From Gamarada debralockiae (Eukaryota; Ascomycota; Leotiomycetes; Helotiales; Hyphodiscaceae): 64,000 nt of DNA. The notes beneath the pieces are model-generated. The model ran no database searches. It saw nothing but the letters and a program-made list of their open reading frames with translations, and was not told the origin of the DNA. The stretch is from assembly GCA_002803225.1 (NCBI GenBank), contig NXFV01001281.1:58258-122257 (forward strand), given 5' to 3'. This document shows, one piece after another, positions 47,370 through 57,638 of this stretch (the stretch's first letter is position 1; the number at the start of each line of letters is the position of its first letter). The translations under genes and the position numbers were made by a program.

Positions 47370-48372
47370 AGAAAGCTGTCGCGAAGACTGATTACGAGTG
47401 TATACTTTGTACTACGATACAGGCTTGCTCAAATTGCCTTACAACTTAACCTTACCTTAGGTCAGGTTAAGTATGCTTTATCCCATCGAATTACCCCTCA
47501 AAAACAACGCACTGGGCGCAAGATTCTCTTGAACACGCCTCAAAGAAAGAAGCTAATCGACTGGGTGACAGCTTCGAAAGAAAACCGACGAATTGAGTAG
47601 TTAGAAATCCCAGCTCTCTTAAGTTAAGATTGTGGAATAAGAGCTATTCGATTAGCCTTTAAGAAGAAAGGCTTTGCACGTCGATCTGCGCGTCAAAAAC
47701 CTCCACTCTCTGAAGACAATCAAAAAGCACGACTCGCATGGGCTGAAGAGCATATCAAGTGGTTGGAAGAGCAATGGTTTGCTGTACTTTGGAGTGATGA
47801 GACTTAGGTGAAGCCAGGGAGGTATACGCGGCCACGGGTTACAAGGAGAATTGGGCAATCAGAGCTCTATCATCCCGATTGTATCGAGCCACGCCATCAA
47901 AGGAAGATTGGATAGATGTTTTGGGGTTCAATATTAGGAAGATATAACCGGTATCGAGGGTTGTTTTGGGAGAAAGATTAGGAGACAATCAATGAGGGGT
48001 CATACTCTAGAATTATTATTCCAGTTATTCAAGAGATCCTTCAACAATATCTAGACCTTCAATTCCAACAAGACAACGCTAAAGGCACACGGCAAGCTTC
48101 ACACAATCAGTCTTTAATTCTATTGGAATACAGCTAATCTATTGGCCTGCGTTTTCACTAGATTTAAACCCAATTGAGACGCTGTAGAATGATATGAAAG
48201 AGTATATTCAAAAACACTATCCTAAGGTCCATAGGTCTTATAAACGGCTCAGGGCTGCGGTACAAGAGGCATGGGAATTAATTACACACGAGAGAATTAA
48301 AGAGCTTATTAGAGAGACGCTAGAGAGATGTCAAGCTGTGATAGATACTAAGGGAGGGTACACAAAATATTA
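47370..48372 (+). mobile_element. Tc1/mariner transposase pseudogene between the two kinase genes
   Basis: Mariner-superfamily transposase with multiple stops. Readable landmarks are PQRKKLIDWVTASKENRRIE, IRAIRLAFKKKGFARRSARQ, AWAEEHIKWLEEQWFAVLWS, DET*VKPGRYTRPRVTRRIG, RKIGWMFWGSILGRYN, LQFQQDNAKG, and a C-terminal RLRAAVQEAWELITHERIKE ending in ERCQAVIDTKGGYTKY. The SDE, FWGSI and QQDNA motifs mark the DDE catalytic core. Possible degenerate inverted ends lie near 47287 (GACGCTGCTTTTTGCACCT) and 48375-48400 (AGGTACTTGTAATAAAGCGG); these are tentative. It is a different lineage from the remnant at 37355. Confidence 0.75.
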
Positions 48373-48640
48373 GGTACTTGTAATAAAGCGGCATTAGATT
48401 ACATGGGGGTTGCATCAGGGGTGTGCACAGATCGAAAAGGTCAGATTGTTTCGCGCTGTACGAAAGAATATCGCGGCAATACAACTCGCTGCCGATCGCC
48501 TCATCTGAGCGGCCGCTACGCCCAATTGGGACATAGTCACGGGGCTGCCCGACCGCCAACGTCCACAACTTGCTTCAGCTACTACATCGTGATCGCTACC
48601 ATGCAGGTACGCCTCTGACTAGTCATAAAACATCAACGAC

Positions 48641-50162
48641 ATGGAAACGGACTCGGAACCCCCGGTCGTGCTCGATTCTTCGCGCGGGCTGGACTGGGCA
48701 GGTCGCGGAACTTCCCACGTGGACTTTGACCCTGACGACACCCTGCCCTTGTCGCAAGGCAGATTACTCGGCCATGGTGTCAATGGAGGAGTGTTTGAGA
48801 CAACAGTGCGTGGGCAGAAAGTGGCCTGGAAACGACAATTTTGCCGCCGGCGGATTGCTGAACGAGATCTACAGGAAATAACCATCCTCAAGAAGCTCGA
48901 CGGACGACACATCATCAAGCTGGTTGGAACGTATACCCACGGGCCCTTCCTGGGACTTTTGCTGTCACCCGTTGCAGTGTGTGATCTAGGGACATTCCTC
49001 GAAGACGTCGATAGCCTCTTGCACCGGCGTGGAGATGCAGAGGTTGATCATCAAGCCATACAACAGCGTCTAGATGGGCTAAGTATTCAATTTTCTCTCA
49101 CCCCGACGGCTATCCAAGAGGCTGCACAAAAGCGGCTGAAACAAAGCATCGGTTGCATTTCCAGTGCTATCGCATATCTACATCAGCGATCTGTCCGCCA
49201 CAAAGATATCAAGCCTTCCAATATTCTGCTCTCTTCGTCATCTGGCCTGTGGGTGACCGACTTTGGCTCATCCACCGACTTTTCCAACATCTCACAAAGT
49301 GTTACCAACAACGGTGAACGCGGCACTCCCAAGTACTTTGCCCCTGAGGTTGCCGAGTTCGAGCCCAACGGGAGGTCGGCGGATATATTCTCATTAGCCT
49401 GCGTCTTTCTCGAGCTGATTGGGCTGTGCAACGGTTATTCTCTCGAACAGATGAAAACCCTGCGGCCAAACAAGGACCTTTCATTCCATGCCAATCTCAA
49501 CTCCATTCTGCACTGGTTCAACTTCAGTGGCCCTGAGGTTGCGACTGTGGCCGATTCGCAACTGATGGCACTGGTGCGGGAGATGCTTACTCACGTGCCA
49601 CAAGAACGCCCAACGGCGATGGATATTGAAACACGGCTGCAATTAATTAATGTATTCCGTGGCCCCTCAGCCGATCCTCTGTGGGGAGAATGCTGCGCAC
49701 CGGTGTCGGAGTCGTCGAGGCAAGCCCAGCATCGTCAGGTTTCCTGCGTGTCCATCAGACTCGGGAATAGACATCAAATGAGCGGCAAGCGCCATAAATG
49801 GCGCTTTTTCATTCATGCACCAGCAGTCGAAGCCCTCATTGCGGAAGTCCATTGTTTCTTGGTATGTATCCTATCCTATCGTTTTCTCGTATACTTTCTC
49901 ATTCTTTTAGCATTCAAGCTTCCAACACCCTTATACCGTGAAAAAACTACCGCCGTTTGAGTGGGGTGGCAGTGGGTGGGGTTACTTTACAATCAGCATA
50001 ATAATCGCACTACACCCTGGATATTCATGGGTATTTCCTGGTGCGACAATCGGCCCAAGCGGCCATTCTCTTTTGCCACTTCATTGGACGTTAAACTTTA
50101 AGCAAGAACTTACGTATCATGACTTTAGGGTGGGGTTTGGCAACTTTATAGATAGAGTCTAA
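48641..50162 (+). CDS. protein kinase fused to a YEATS-like domain
   Basis: Two exons (48641-49861 and 49911-50162) joined by a 49-bp intron give 490 aa. Residues about 40-340 are a serine/threonine-type kinase with the active-site set present: glycine loop GHGVNGGV (44-51), Lys64 in VAWK, HKD 187-189 with Asn194, DFG 207-209, GTPKYFAPEV. Residues about 380-480, interrupted by the intron, read HKWRFFIH...EVHCFL|HSSFQHPYTVKKLPPFEWGGSGWGYFTI, which resembles a YEATS beta-sandwich (the PPFE...GWGxFxI signature). YEATS folds bind acylated lysine in chromatin readers; related prokaryotic versions occur in signalling and conflict proteins. Without the intron one would miss the domain, because the first exon's frame runs on to a hydrophobic tail. 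The gene is divergent from the HeLo-pseudokinase. The substrate is unknown. Confidence 0.8.
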
Positions 50163-53100
50163 CGCGTACCACGGTGTTCTGAGTGACATCCATCGAAATA
50201 CCTGAAAAAATCACAAGGCGTTCTATTTAATCACTCTACTGTACAGTGCGCTCAATTATTCTTTAAGTGCTTGAAGAGCAGGACACCGATTTCACTCATA
50301 GCTGTATTGTATAAAATCATCGCCGCATTTCGTTCTAACCGAGATTCTGGCCCAGCTGTGTTGCCGCAGTTAGGGGCCTTCTAGGCCGATCGTAACTGAA
50401 TCACGCATAGGGGTGCATATGGTAGCAGCGAATGGCCTTGCGTTGGCGAAGCCAGTAATAAATAACTAGTCATCCCCTATTCGATAAATGGTACATCAAT
50501 TGTGCTATACATCTTGTTCTCATTGGCATTCCGATTAAGAAGTTTGGAGATTATTTTGTGGTTTTGGCCATGTCACATGGTTAGCAAACACAGTCGGTGC
50601 AAGGTTTCATACTTAGTGCGGGACACGAGCTACAGTAAGAGAGATGTACACAAGCCGATCCATGGTGGTGAAAATCTCCTGATGAGACACAAGGTTTATA
50701 TATGTCAAGAAACTCCAGCCCTTTCGGAGATCAGAGACCAAAGATAAACCTCCCCTTCCACTCAGACAGTCCTTGTTTTCTTTCAGATCCTATTATAATG
50801 GCTCGCCATTGATCATACCGTCAATAAAGCGATCCAGTATATCGAGCCCGGTACAACAAAGCATTCGTTGCATAGCTGCCGATCGGAAAGCCGGGACCAG
50901 GGGAGGTCCTCATGAGGATGTAAGTTGGATCCAACACTTTATCATCTAATGTCTATGGTGTGTCCTCAATCAAAAAAAAGTCAATTGATAATCCCTATGG
51001 GGACGATGCAGGGTAAAAGTTTCAAGGTGTTGTTCCATTTGAGCAGCCAAACTAACTGCTAATGAGTAGGATGCATTCAGGGTGTGCCATACGGATTATG
51101 TAAACTGTTCTAATACATCTAGGATACCTCTATACTCTATGTAAATTTTTTCTCGTGCCGGTTCCGTTTTAGTCTCTGGACGTGAGCAACGGCCGCTTTT
51201 CCCTGAGCTGAGGGTGAGCAAGCCTGAGCAGAGCCTGAGCAGAGCCTGAGCATCTTGACCACGCTCTGAGTCAGCCTGCCTACCACAATGCGGGTCCCAT
51301 TTTGGCGTCCTGTGCGCCCCGGCTACAAGTTTCCTAGCCGAGTTCGCCAAGGCACCCTATCTGCTCCCCCTACAGTGGTACCTGCCAGAGCCGATTTGGA
51401 ACCCTCAATAGGATTACTGCACGTAATCAAAAGCGTATTTCTTTAACACACAAAGAACGTAATGATATCGTGGAGAAATATATTGCGATAACTTTTCTTA
51501 TCTGGGTTACATTTACTATTACCTTGCAAGCGGCAAATTATTCTGTATGGTATTTAAGCACAAATATTTGAGGGTACATTTGCTATCTTCTCCTATTAGA
51601 CAAATGACTATTCACTGATGGAGTGTTTTAATCCTAGCGCGGTTCTACAAGTAGGAAGATCTTAAAATCACACCAGTGACGAAGTTTGAAGGAAGAGATC
51701 AGGCTAGTTTGCATTTCTTGTAGGAATCCATGCAAAGGCAATTTACGTTAACGAATGTGATTTATTTGCAGTGGAATTCGTTGCACCAAGGGCTTCGATA
51801 GTAAAACTTGCTTTTGCCCCTGAATAGCTAAGAAGCTCATGCAGATTCTGCCTTATCCGTCGAGTTCGTATTATGTCGGTATGATGATATCGATGTGTTT
51901 TTAAAATACTAATCGATATCACAGTACAATATTTTTAAGGTTAATTCGACGCTAACTATAATTTAACTAGTAGGGGCGCTAATAATAGTCGAGCCAAGCC
52001 CCCCCTACCACGTGCTAGTTGCCAGCAGGGCTGCCTATTAACATATCACCTCTTATTTTATAACTTAATACCTGGTTCAACCCTAAAGTCTTTTAAGTAA
52101 ATATGTTATATATACATATAGTAAGCTAAAAGCTCTCCAAATAAATAAAAGTTAATATAATCGCGCCATTTTGATGTTATAGTTGAGCTTACAGTACCTG
52201 CTGATAATGTTACTTTTAGTCCACAACATGCTATATACCAAATGTCACCTCGCCATAGTCCCCAGGTGTAATACCGCAGACAAAATGTCTTATTTTATAC
52301 GGGTTCGAAGCTATTCTTGCTGCTGTTTGATGATCCGGATAGCTCATATAAGGGGAAGCCAAGCATTTGCGTGTTTGATGAACCCGATACTCAGCCACCC
52401 GGTTTTTTTACCCTATTCTCGGCCTCTTGTTTTTGAGACATTCCCCTACCGTCGAATTCACTGTAGGATATCGCAATATATTGTCAATATGGCGATAACA
52501 GCGTGTTTATTACAGTAGAGGCTACTTATAGATATATTGCCCTAAAATATTTTGAAAAACGTTGTATTCTGAACTCGACGGACCAGTGCTTCCCAGATCA
52601 TCCTGTGAGCCAGGATGTGCATATATGAGAAGGCATGGAATGGAATGAGATTTATCGGTGCCTATCGCCCCTCAGATCATATTCTACTCTGTAGAGAAGC
52701 AGGCTTTTCTATCGAAGTGTTGATACATGTAGTGGTATTTTTATCGAGAAGGAGTGGTGGATTATTCAATAAGCTGCGTGTCCATTTTCATCAATGGTAT
52801 TTTTATATCGTAGACTGTTCCTCCAAACTCTTCTTGTTGCATATACTCGCCGGGTCTCGATCGCGTTAATGCATTTTTCCTATTCCCCCTACCCAGACAT
52901 GATGCCTCGCGATCTTTATAAGTTTCCATGAAAGATGCCAGATGTCTACTGCGAAAAGAGTATTTCCCAACTCCTTGACTAAGTCCGTAAGGCCTGTAAG
53001 CATTGACCAGCAACTCCTTCTAGGCGGAAGTACAGATTGCGGTTAAGAGAACGGAATATTTTGGGCCGATGAAAAATACCTGGAGTATTCACCACACTCG

Positions 53101-53417
53101 AGATAGGAGAAGGACCGTAGTATGTATATACGGTACGGGCCACATGGACCCTAGGCCAAGGTAAGTACTGGCCAAGGTACAGGCTGTTTTAGCCACCTTG
53201 GTCACCTTTGTCAAGTGCCAACAGTAACGTGACGAGATTCATCTCAAGATCGCCACAATAGGCCTTCGTCACTGGTCGCTCTTATTGGGTTTAGCAAAGT
53301 ATCTTGAAGAACTAAAGCACCTCACACCTATCTATAAGTACTTAGATATGGAAGAGAGTTGAGGTGAATTGAATTATGTTTCTATCAATCATCCGCCCTT
53401 GCTGCCACCATTCGTAT
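50163..53417. other. long gene-free AT-rich region
   Basis: About 3.25 kb with no credible gene. Sections near 51450-51620 and 51880-52180 are strongly AT-rich with stops in every frame, as in mutated repeat DNA. An 11-bp triplicate lies at 51221-51253. Frames at 52183-52518 and 52615-52869 have no motif. Confidence 0.45.
51221..51253 (+). repeat. three 11-bp tandem units
   Basis: AGCCTGAGCAG is repeated three times, the last unit ending in AT instead of AG. Confidence 0.85.
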
Positions 53418-55130
53418 CTAGTAGACAGGCATAGCAAATGCGTCCAAATCATAATGCCAACTATCAATACTTGTCTGATCATGTTGACATTGCATCTGTG
53501 TCCCGTTCTGCGTCCAATACGGTCTCAGTGGCCAGGCACAAATCTGCTGATTAGAGCCGATGTTTTCACCCTGTAAAACCGTGGCATTCAAGGTCACTGG
53601 TACAATCCCCTTCTCCACCCAGTTGATTAAGACGGCGAGATTCGTCTGCGGCCATGGACCATTGGGTTCCGCGGCGTTGTACGCGCAGTGCGACCCACCG
53701 GGGACCAGGAACAGCTTATAGAACTCATTTTGTGCTGCAGCTGACTCGTTATAGCTTTTTCCTGGATTCATGATCTGGCGGACGGATTCCCAGTAGCGCA
53801 CCGAGGATGCGGTCGGGATACTATAATCCGACTCACCATGAAAGTGGATGATCTTTCCCCCTGCTTGCTTGAAAGGTGAGAGATCCGGCCAATTGGTCTG
53901 GAGGACGTCGTTGTACCGGTTCCAGCCGTCGAGGATCCAGTCGCGGAGCGTGTCAGTAGTCACGCCGTCGAGGGCTTGAAGATTGGATCCATTTTTGAGG
54001 TCAAGCAGGACTTCAACGAAGGAGCCGCCCAACGACGTGATGTCAAGGCCCCACGATTGGGAGGTGGCATTCCATTGCGTCTGCGCGTCGGTGAACGTGG
54101 AGCTGGGCGTGTAGGTGAAGTAGGCGCGCTTCCCATCCGAGGTGTGTAAGCCGTCCAAGATTTTCTTGGCCACCACAATGGCTTCCTTTGACACCGTTCC
54201 GTTCTGGACCGGCGTCTTCCCCGACGCGGCACAGTAGTACGGCGTTCCTTCGATGGTGGCGATATCGTATTTCATCGTGCATAGGTCGGTGCGCGACACG
54301 ACGCCGTCGGCTCTGCCGTCCAGTGCATCGCAATAGATGATGGTCTCATTGACAATCTTCTGCAATTCACATGGCGGTGGGTAGTAATTCATCGTCTGCT
54401 CCACGACATTGGAATAGAGATGCTGAACCTGTTGGAAGGAGAAGCGAAATGCGGGGGCGCCAATTGCGGCACCATCAAATTGATCCGCAAAACGTTGCAC
54501 TTGACTCCATCCCTCGCGGCCCCCCTCCGAGCAGCCTTGGTAGTACGAGTAGAGGGTGGCATTGTTGGCGGTCATGTTGAAGACGGTCTTGGTAAATTCT
54601 TTGCCAATGATGCTCATCTCGTGGATCGCCTTGTAGCCAAACATGTAGACGTTCTCCCAATTCAGCGTCCCATTCGCCAGTAGGAAATCCGCGATGGCAT
54701 TGTTCTTGAAGATGCCGAAGCCTCCATCGGTCGTCCCCGCCACGGCGCCATACTGGATCCCCCCCGGCAGGGAATTTTCTCCCGAGGTGATAGCATAGCC
54801 GCCGCCCCCCGTCGACAGGTAGCGGTTCTGAAACGTGTCAGGCGTTGGTAGCCAGTAGGTCAGGACGACCTGGTCCCCGCGCCCGTTGTGGGTATAGGCA
54901 AAGGTGACGTTACAGTAATCAAACACCACATCCGGGTAGAAATAGCTGCCCGTCACCGACGCATTCGTCACCTGATTGGCCGTGATGGATGACGGGTCGA
55001 GAGTGATGCCGTCGAAGAAGTCGACGGCCGGGAAGTGCGTAGACAAGTAGGATGTAGTGCAGATATCGTTCATGGTTAAGGCCCGCACCGTCGTGGATGC
55101 CGCGGCCGCACATAAGAGTAACGAACGCAT
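53418..55130 (-). CDS. secreted tannase/feruloyl esterase
   Basis: Intronless 570-residue protein from ATG 55130. Residues 1-17 (MRSLLLCAAAASTTVRA) form a signal peptide. The nucleophile motif is YYQGCSEGGREG with Cys200-Ser201. The acid is Asp435 in HFHGESDYSIP, and His481-Cys482 lie in PGGSHC. This CS-D-HC arrangement, with a disulfide joining the Cys residues next to Ser and His, is the hallmark of the fungal tannase/feruloyl-esterase family. The calcium-binding loop CDALDGRADGVVSRTDLC (267-284) is intact. It should release gallic or hydroxycinnamic acids from tannins or plant cell walls outside the cell. The coding region is GC-rich compared with the AT-rich DNA on both sides. A TATA box lies upstream. 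The exact ester preference cannot be read from sequence. Confidence 0.93.
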   Translation of the reverse strand: MRSLLLCAAAASTTVRALTMNDICTTSYLSTHFPAVDFFDGITLDPSSITANQVTNASVTGSYFYPDVVFDYCNVTFAYTHNGRGDQVVLTYWLPTPDTFQNRYLSTGGGGYAITSGENSLPGGIQYGAVAGTTDGGFGIFKNNAIADFLLANGTLNWENVYMFGYKAIHEMSIIGKEFTKTVFNMTANNATLYSYYQGCSEGGREGWSQVQRFADQFDGAAIGAPAFRFSFQQVQHLYSNVVEQTMNYYPPPCELQKIVNETIIYCDALDGRADGVVSRTDLCTMKYDIATIEGTPYYCAASGKTPVQNGTVSKEAIVVAKKILDGLHTSDGKRAYFTYTPSSTFTDAQTQWNATSQSWGLDITSLGGSFVEVLLDLKNGSNLQALDGVTTDTLRDWILDGWNRYNDVLQTNWPDLSPFKQAGGKIIHFHGESDYSIPTASSVRYWESVRQIMNPGKSYNESAAAQNEFYKLFLVPGGSHCAYNAAEPNGPWPQTNLAVLINWVEKGIVPVTLNATVLQGENIGSNQQICAWPLRPYWTQNGTQMQCQHDQTSIDSWHYDLDAFAMPVY

Positions 55131-55226
55131 GCTGACAGACGAGATCTGGGTTGGGGTTCTCGTGAGATTGGCGAAAGCTACCAGGGCCGTGGATCATGAC
55201 TCTGCTGCGAAGCATGCGGGATGCAT

Positions 55227-55234
55227 CTTATATA
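55227..55234 (-). promoter_or_regulatory. TATA box of the tannase gene
   Basis: TATATAAG on the minus strand, about 97-104 bp upstream of the tannase ATG and in a typical core-promoter position. No other core element was assigned. Confidence 0.5.
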
Positions 55235-56500
55235 CACTTGAGCATCCGCCAACCGTGGTGCGGCCGTTCGTAGCGCGAAGCATGCCCCCCTATGTCGTGA
55301 GAAAGCTTGGTTCGGCGACGCACTGGATGAGATGTCCGTGCCCCACAAGCTTCGGCTGCAATTATTACCGGGCAAGTTCGAGGCTTCGGAGACGAGGCGA
55401 GAATCGGGGATATATTTTGCTCCGAGATTGCGATGGGCCATGATGGCGTCGAGCCTCTCCACGGCAAGAGAGGCAGATCCCTCTGTACCCGGGCTTGGAA
55501 GGGACAGGTTAGAGTGGCCGGGTACTGGTGTGGGGATGTGTAGTAACATAGTGGAGTGAATGTGGAGTTGGTGATATAGGGGCGGAGACGGGGATAGAGT
55601 GACAGGGTTCTGTTGTGGGGATGTGGGGTAACAAAGTGGAGTGAATGTGGAGTGGATGATGTTGGAGATGTTATCCTTTCAAGTGCTTGTGTACTCCCAT
55701 ATGCGTATGATATAGAGGTATTATTAGTGTATGTGTGTATAAACCGTACCTTTTTGTAAATATAGATACCATCAAAGGGAAAAAGCCGCTCTAGGTAATG
55801 TTTGCTCAAATAAAGTTAAGAAGCTTTTCGTAGTAAAATTTGTAACATATTTTCCTTACTCAGTCTACTGGCAGTCTGTGCCGCGAGTTCCGTTGAGTAA
55901 GCTCAGTCACTATCTATGCACAGGGCAACAGGCCGAGCCAAAGCGGCCTAACCACATTGCGCGGCAAAGAGTAAAACCTCTTGACATGTAATTATATAAA
56001 TGGCTTTCATGTGCTCCTTGTTAGTAGCAAGTCTGATATAGCAACGTCTTAGTCGCCTCTCTGGACTACAGCCTGTACTGCGGCCCTCTCTTGTCTCACA
56101 CTATTTTAACTTTTTGGGTTGGCTTTGCCCGAATTTATAGTTTCGGCGCCTACCGAGAATCTTAAATTCTCCTGAGAATGAGCAGAGCGCTGTCCTCGCA
56201 GTGGATCCTGAAAAGAGCGTGTTTTAATTCTCCTTTGTTGGAATTGATTCTGGTTCTAGGCTGATAGTCAGTATCCCTGGTTATCTGTGCGGCCTGCTGA
56301 GTCACATGGTGCCACATGGTATCACATGACTCAGTGTTCACTTGATCGGTGTGACGTATTCTATGAGTCATAGGAAGATTTCCGTCTATAAGTATAGACT
56401 ACTGTACTTGGTTTGCTCATTAGTATCTCCAGTATCTTTACAGCCTTAATAATCCAATCACATTCTCCTTCACTCTCGTTCATCACGTGATCATATTGCA
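55235..56500. other. intergenic, nothing recognised
   Basis: About 1.3 kb upstream of the tannase gene. It includes a short repeated GTGGAGTGAATGTGGAGT motif (about 55551 and 55636). No exon was recognised. Confidence 0.45.
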
Positions 56501-57075
56501 AGTTCCTTCACTGGCGGTGAGATCACTATCAACTTCAATGAGACATTCACCTAAACATACTACGTTCAAGGAAGCGAAATATTCACAAGCCTTGCGAAGA
56601 AATTCAATGTCGGCGTTTGCGATCTTGCGCGACTCAACGGCCTGATGAATCCGGACTTCATCTATACTGGGGAACCAATAATCATCCCATCTCAAGCCCA
56701 TCTACCAGATGATTATTCATGTCTGAAAGTCAACGATACATCCACAACTGCCAAGTGCATATATGGTGTGCCTCATGTTTACTCCACGCTGCCAGTGACA
56801 CTATTCAGAAGATTGCGAATGAAAGATACAGCATCACGGTGGATTCAATTTTGATTATACACCCCCGGACGGCATGCATCGACAATACCAAGTCAGGACC
56901 GTATGATATGCTCGAAGCGGGCCAAACGGCGAAAATCCCCCTCTACGCCGACAGTCAGTGTGTGATCGAAACATTCGGGTTTTGGTATGGAACTGGCCAA
57001 GATCTGGCGTGTATTATGTCTATGACAGTCGAACAGATCATGGCTTTGAATTTGCCGTCCGAAACCTTATTCTAG
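56501..57075 (+). pseudogene. LysM-domain protein gene, broken
   Basis: The first LysM repeat reads TYYVQGSEIFTSLAKKFNVG, VCDLARLNGLMNPDFIYTGE and PIIIPSQ, preceded in frame by a TAA at about 56551. After a frame change near 56795 the second repeat reads ASDTIQKIANERYSITVDSI, then IDNTKSGPYDMLEAGQTAKI, and a partial third ends IMALNLPSETLF with a stop at 57075. No signal peptide is visible before the first repeat. Intact fungal LysM proteins of this layout (Ecp6-like) are secreted chitin-binding proteins, some of which mask chitin from plant immunity. Here the missing N-terminus, the stop and the frameshift argue for a dead gene. Confidence 0.65.
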
Positions 57076-57638
57076 CAATGCAATGTAAGAATAAATGACG
57101 AGTGACATGGGAACAATGAAGTGAAACTGCAGTAAATAGTCTGTATAGTAGTTAGCAGAGTGTTTGTCGGACTTCGCGTTGTTGTCGAGATCCCACAGCC
57201 CACGAAGGCTTTGCTTCTGTGAGCTTGCAAAAGCTTCTTGCGGTGCAATAGGTTGGGGCAGAGCCGCATCATGAGTGGTCCCAGTTGATCGTTTTTCCTT
57301 CTACTTAGAAAGAAGCCGCCGTGGGCGGTGATACTTTGAATTGCCTTCAAACTGCCCGGAATTGGTCTGCAGTAGCATATAAGGGCAGACGCTTGCATTT
57401 CTGTTAGTGACATATCTGCAGTCACAAGTGCTTAAATATCTTCAAACAAAGAATAATGACTTTCCGAGTTTAACTAATAGAGAGGAGATATCATTTAGGT
57501 TGCATTTGAACGTCCAGTTTAGAAGGCTCTCATAACTTTTAGCCACTATGCACTGTCTGTTCTTTTAAATTTTCGAAGGCAATTTCATACTTCATCATAT
57601 GTCAGCTTTTGGTTTCACCAGTTCAAACCAGATATTAC
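57076..57638. other. intergenic, nothing recognised
   Basis: Spacer between the LysM remnant and the 3' end of the aldehyde dehydrogenase gene. No repeat or exon was recognised. Confidence 0.4.
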
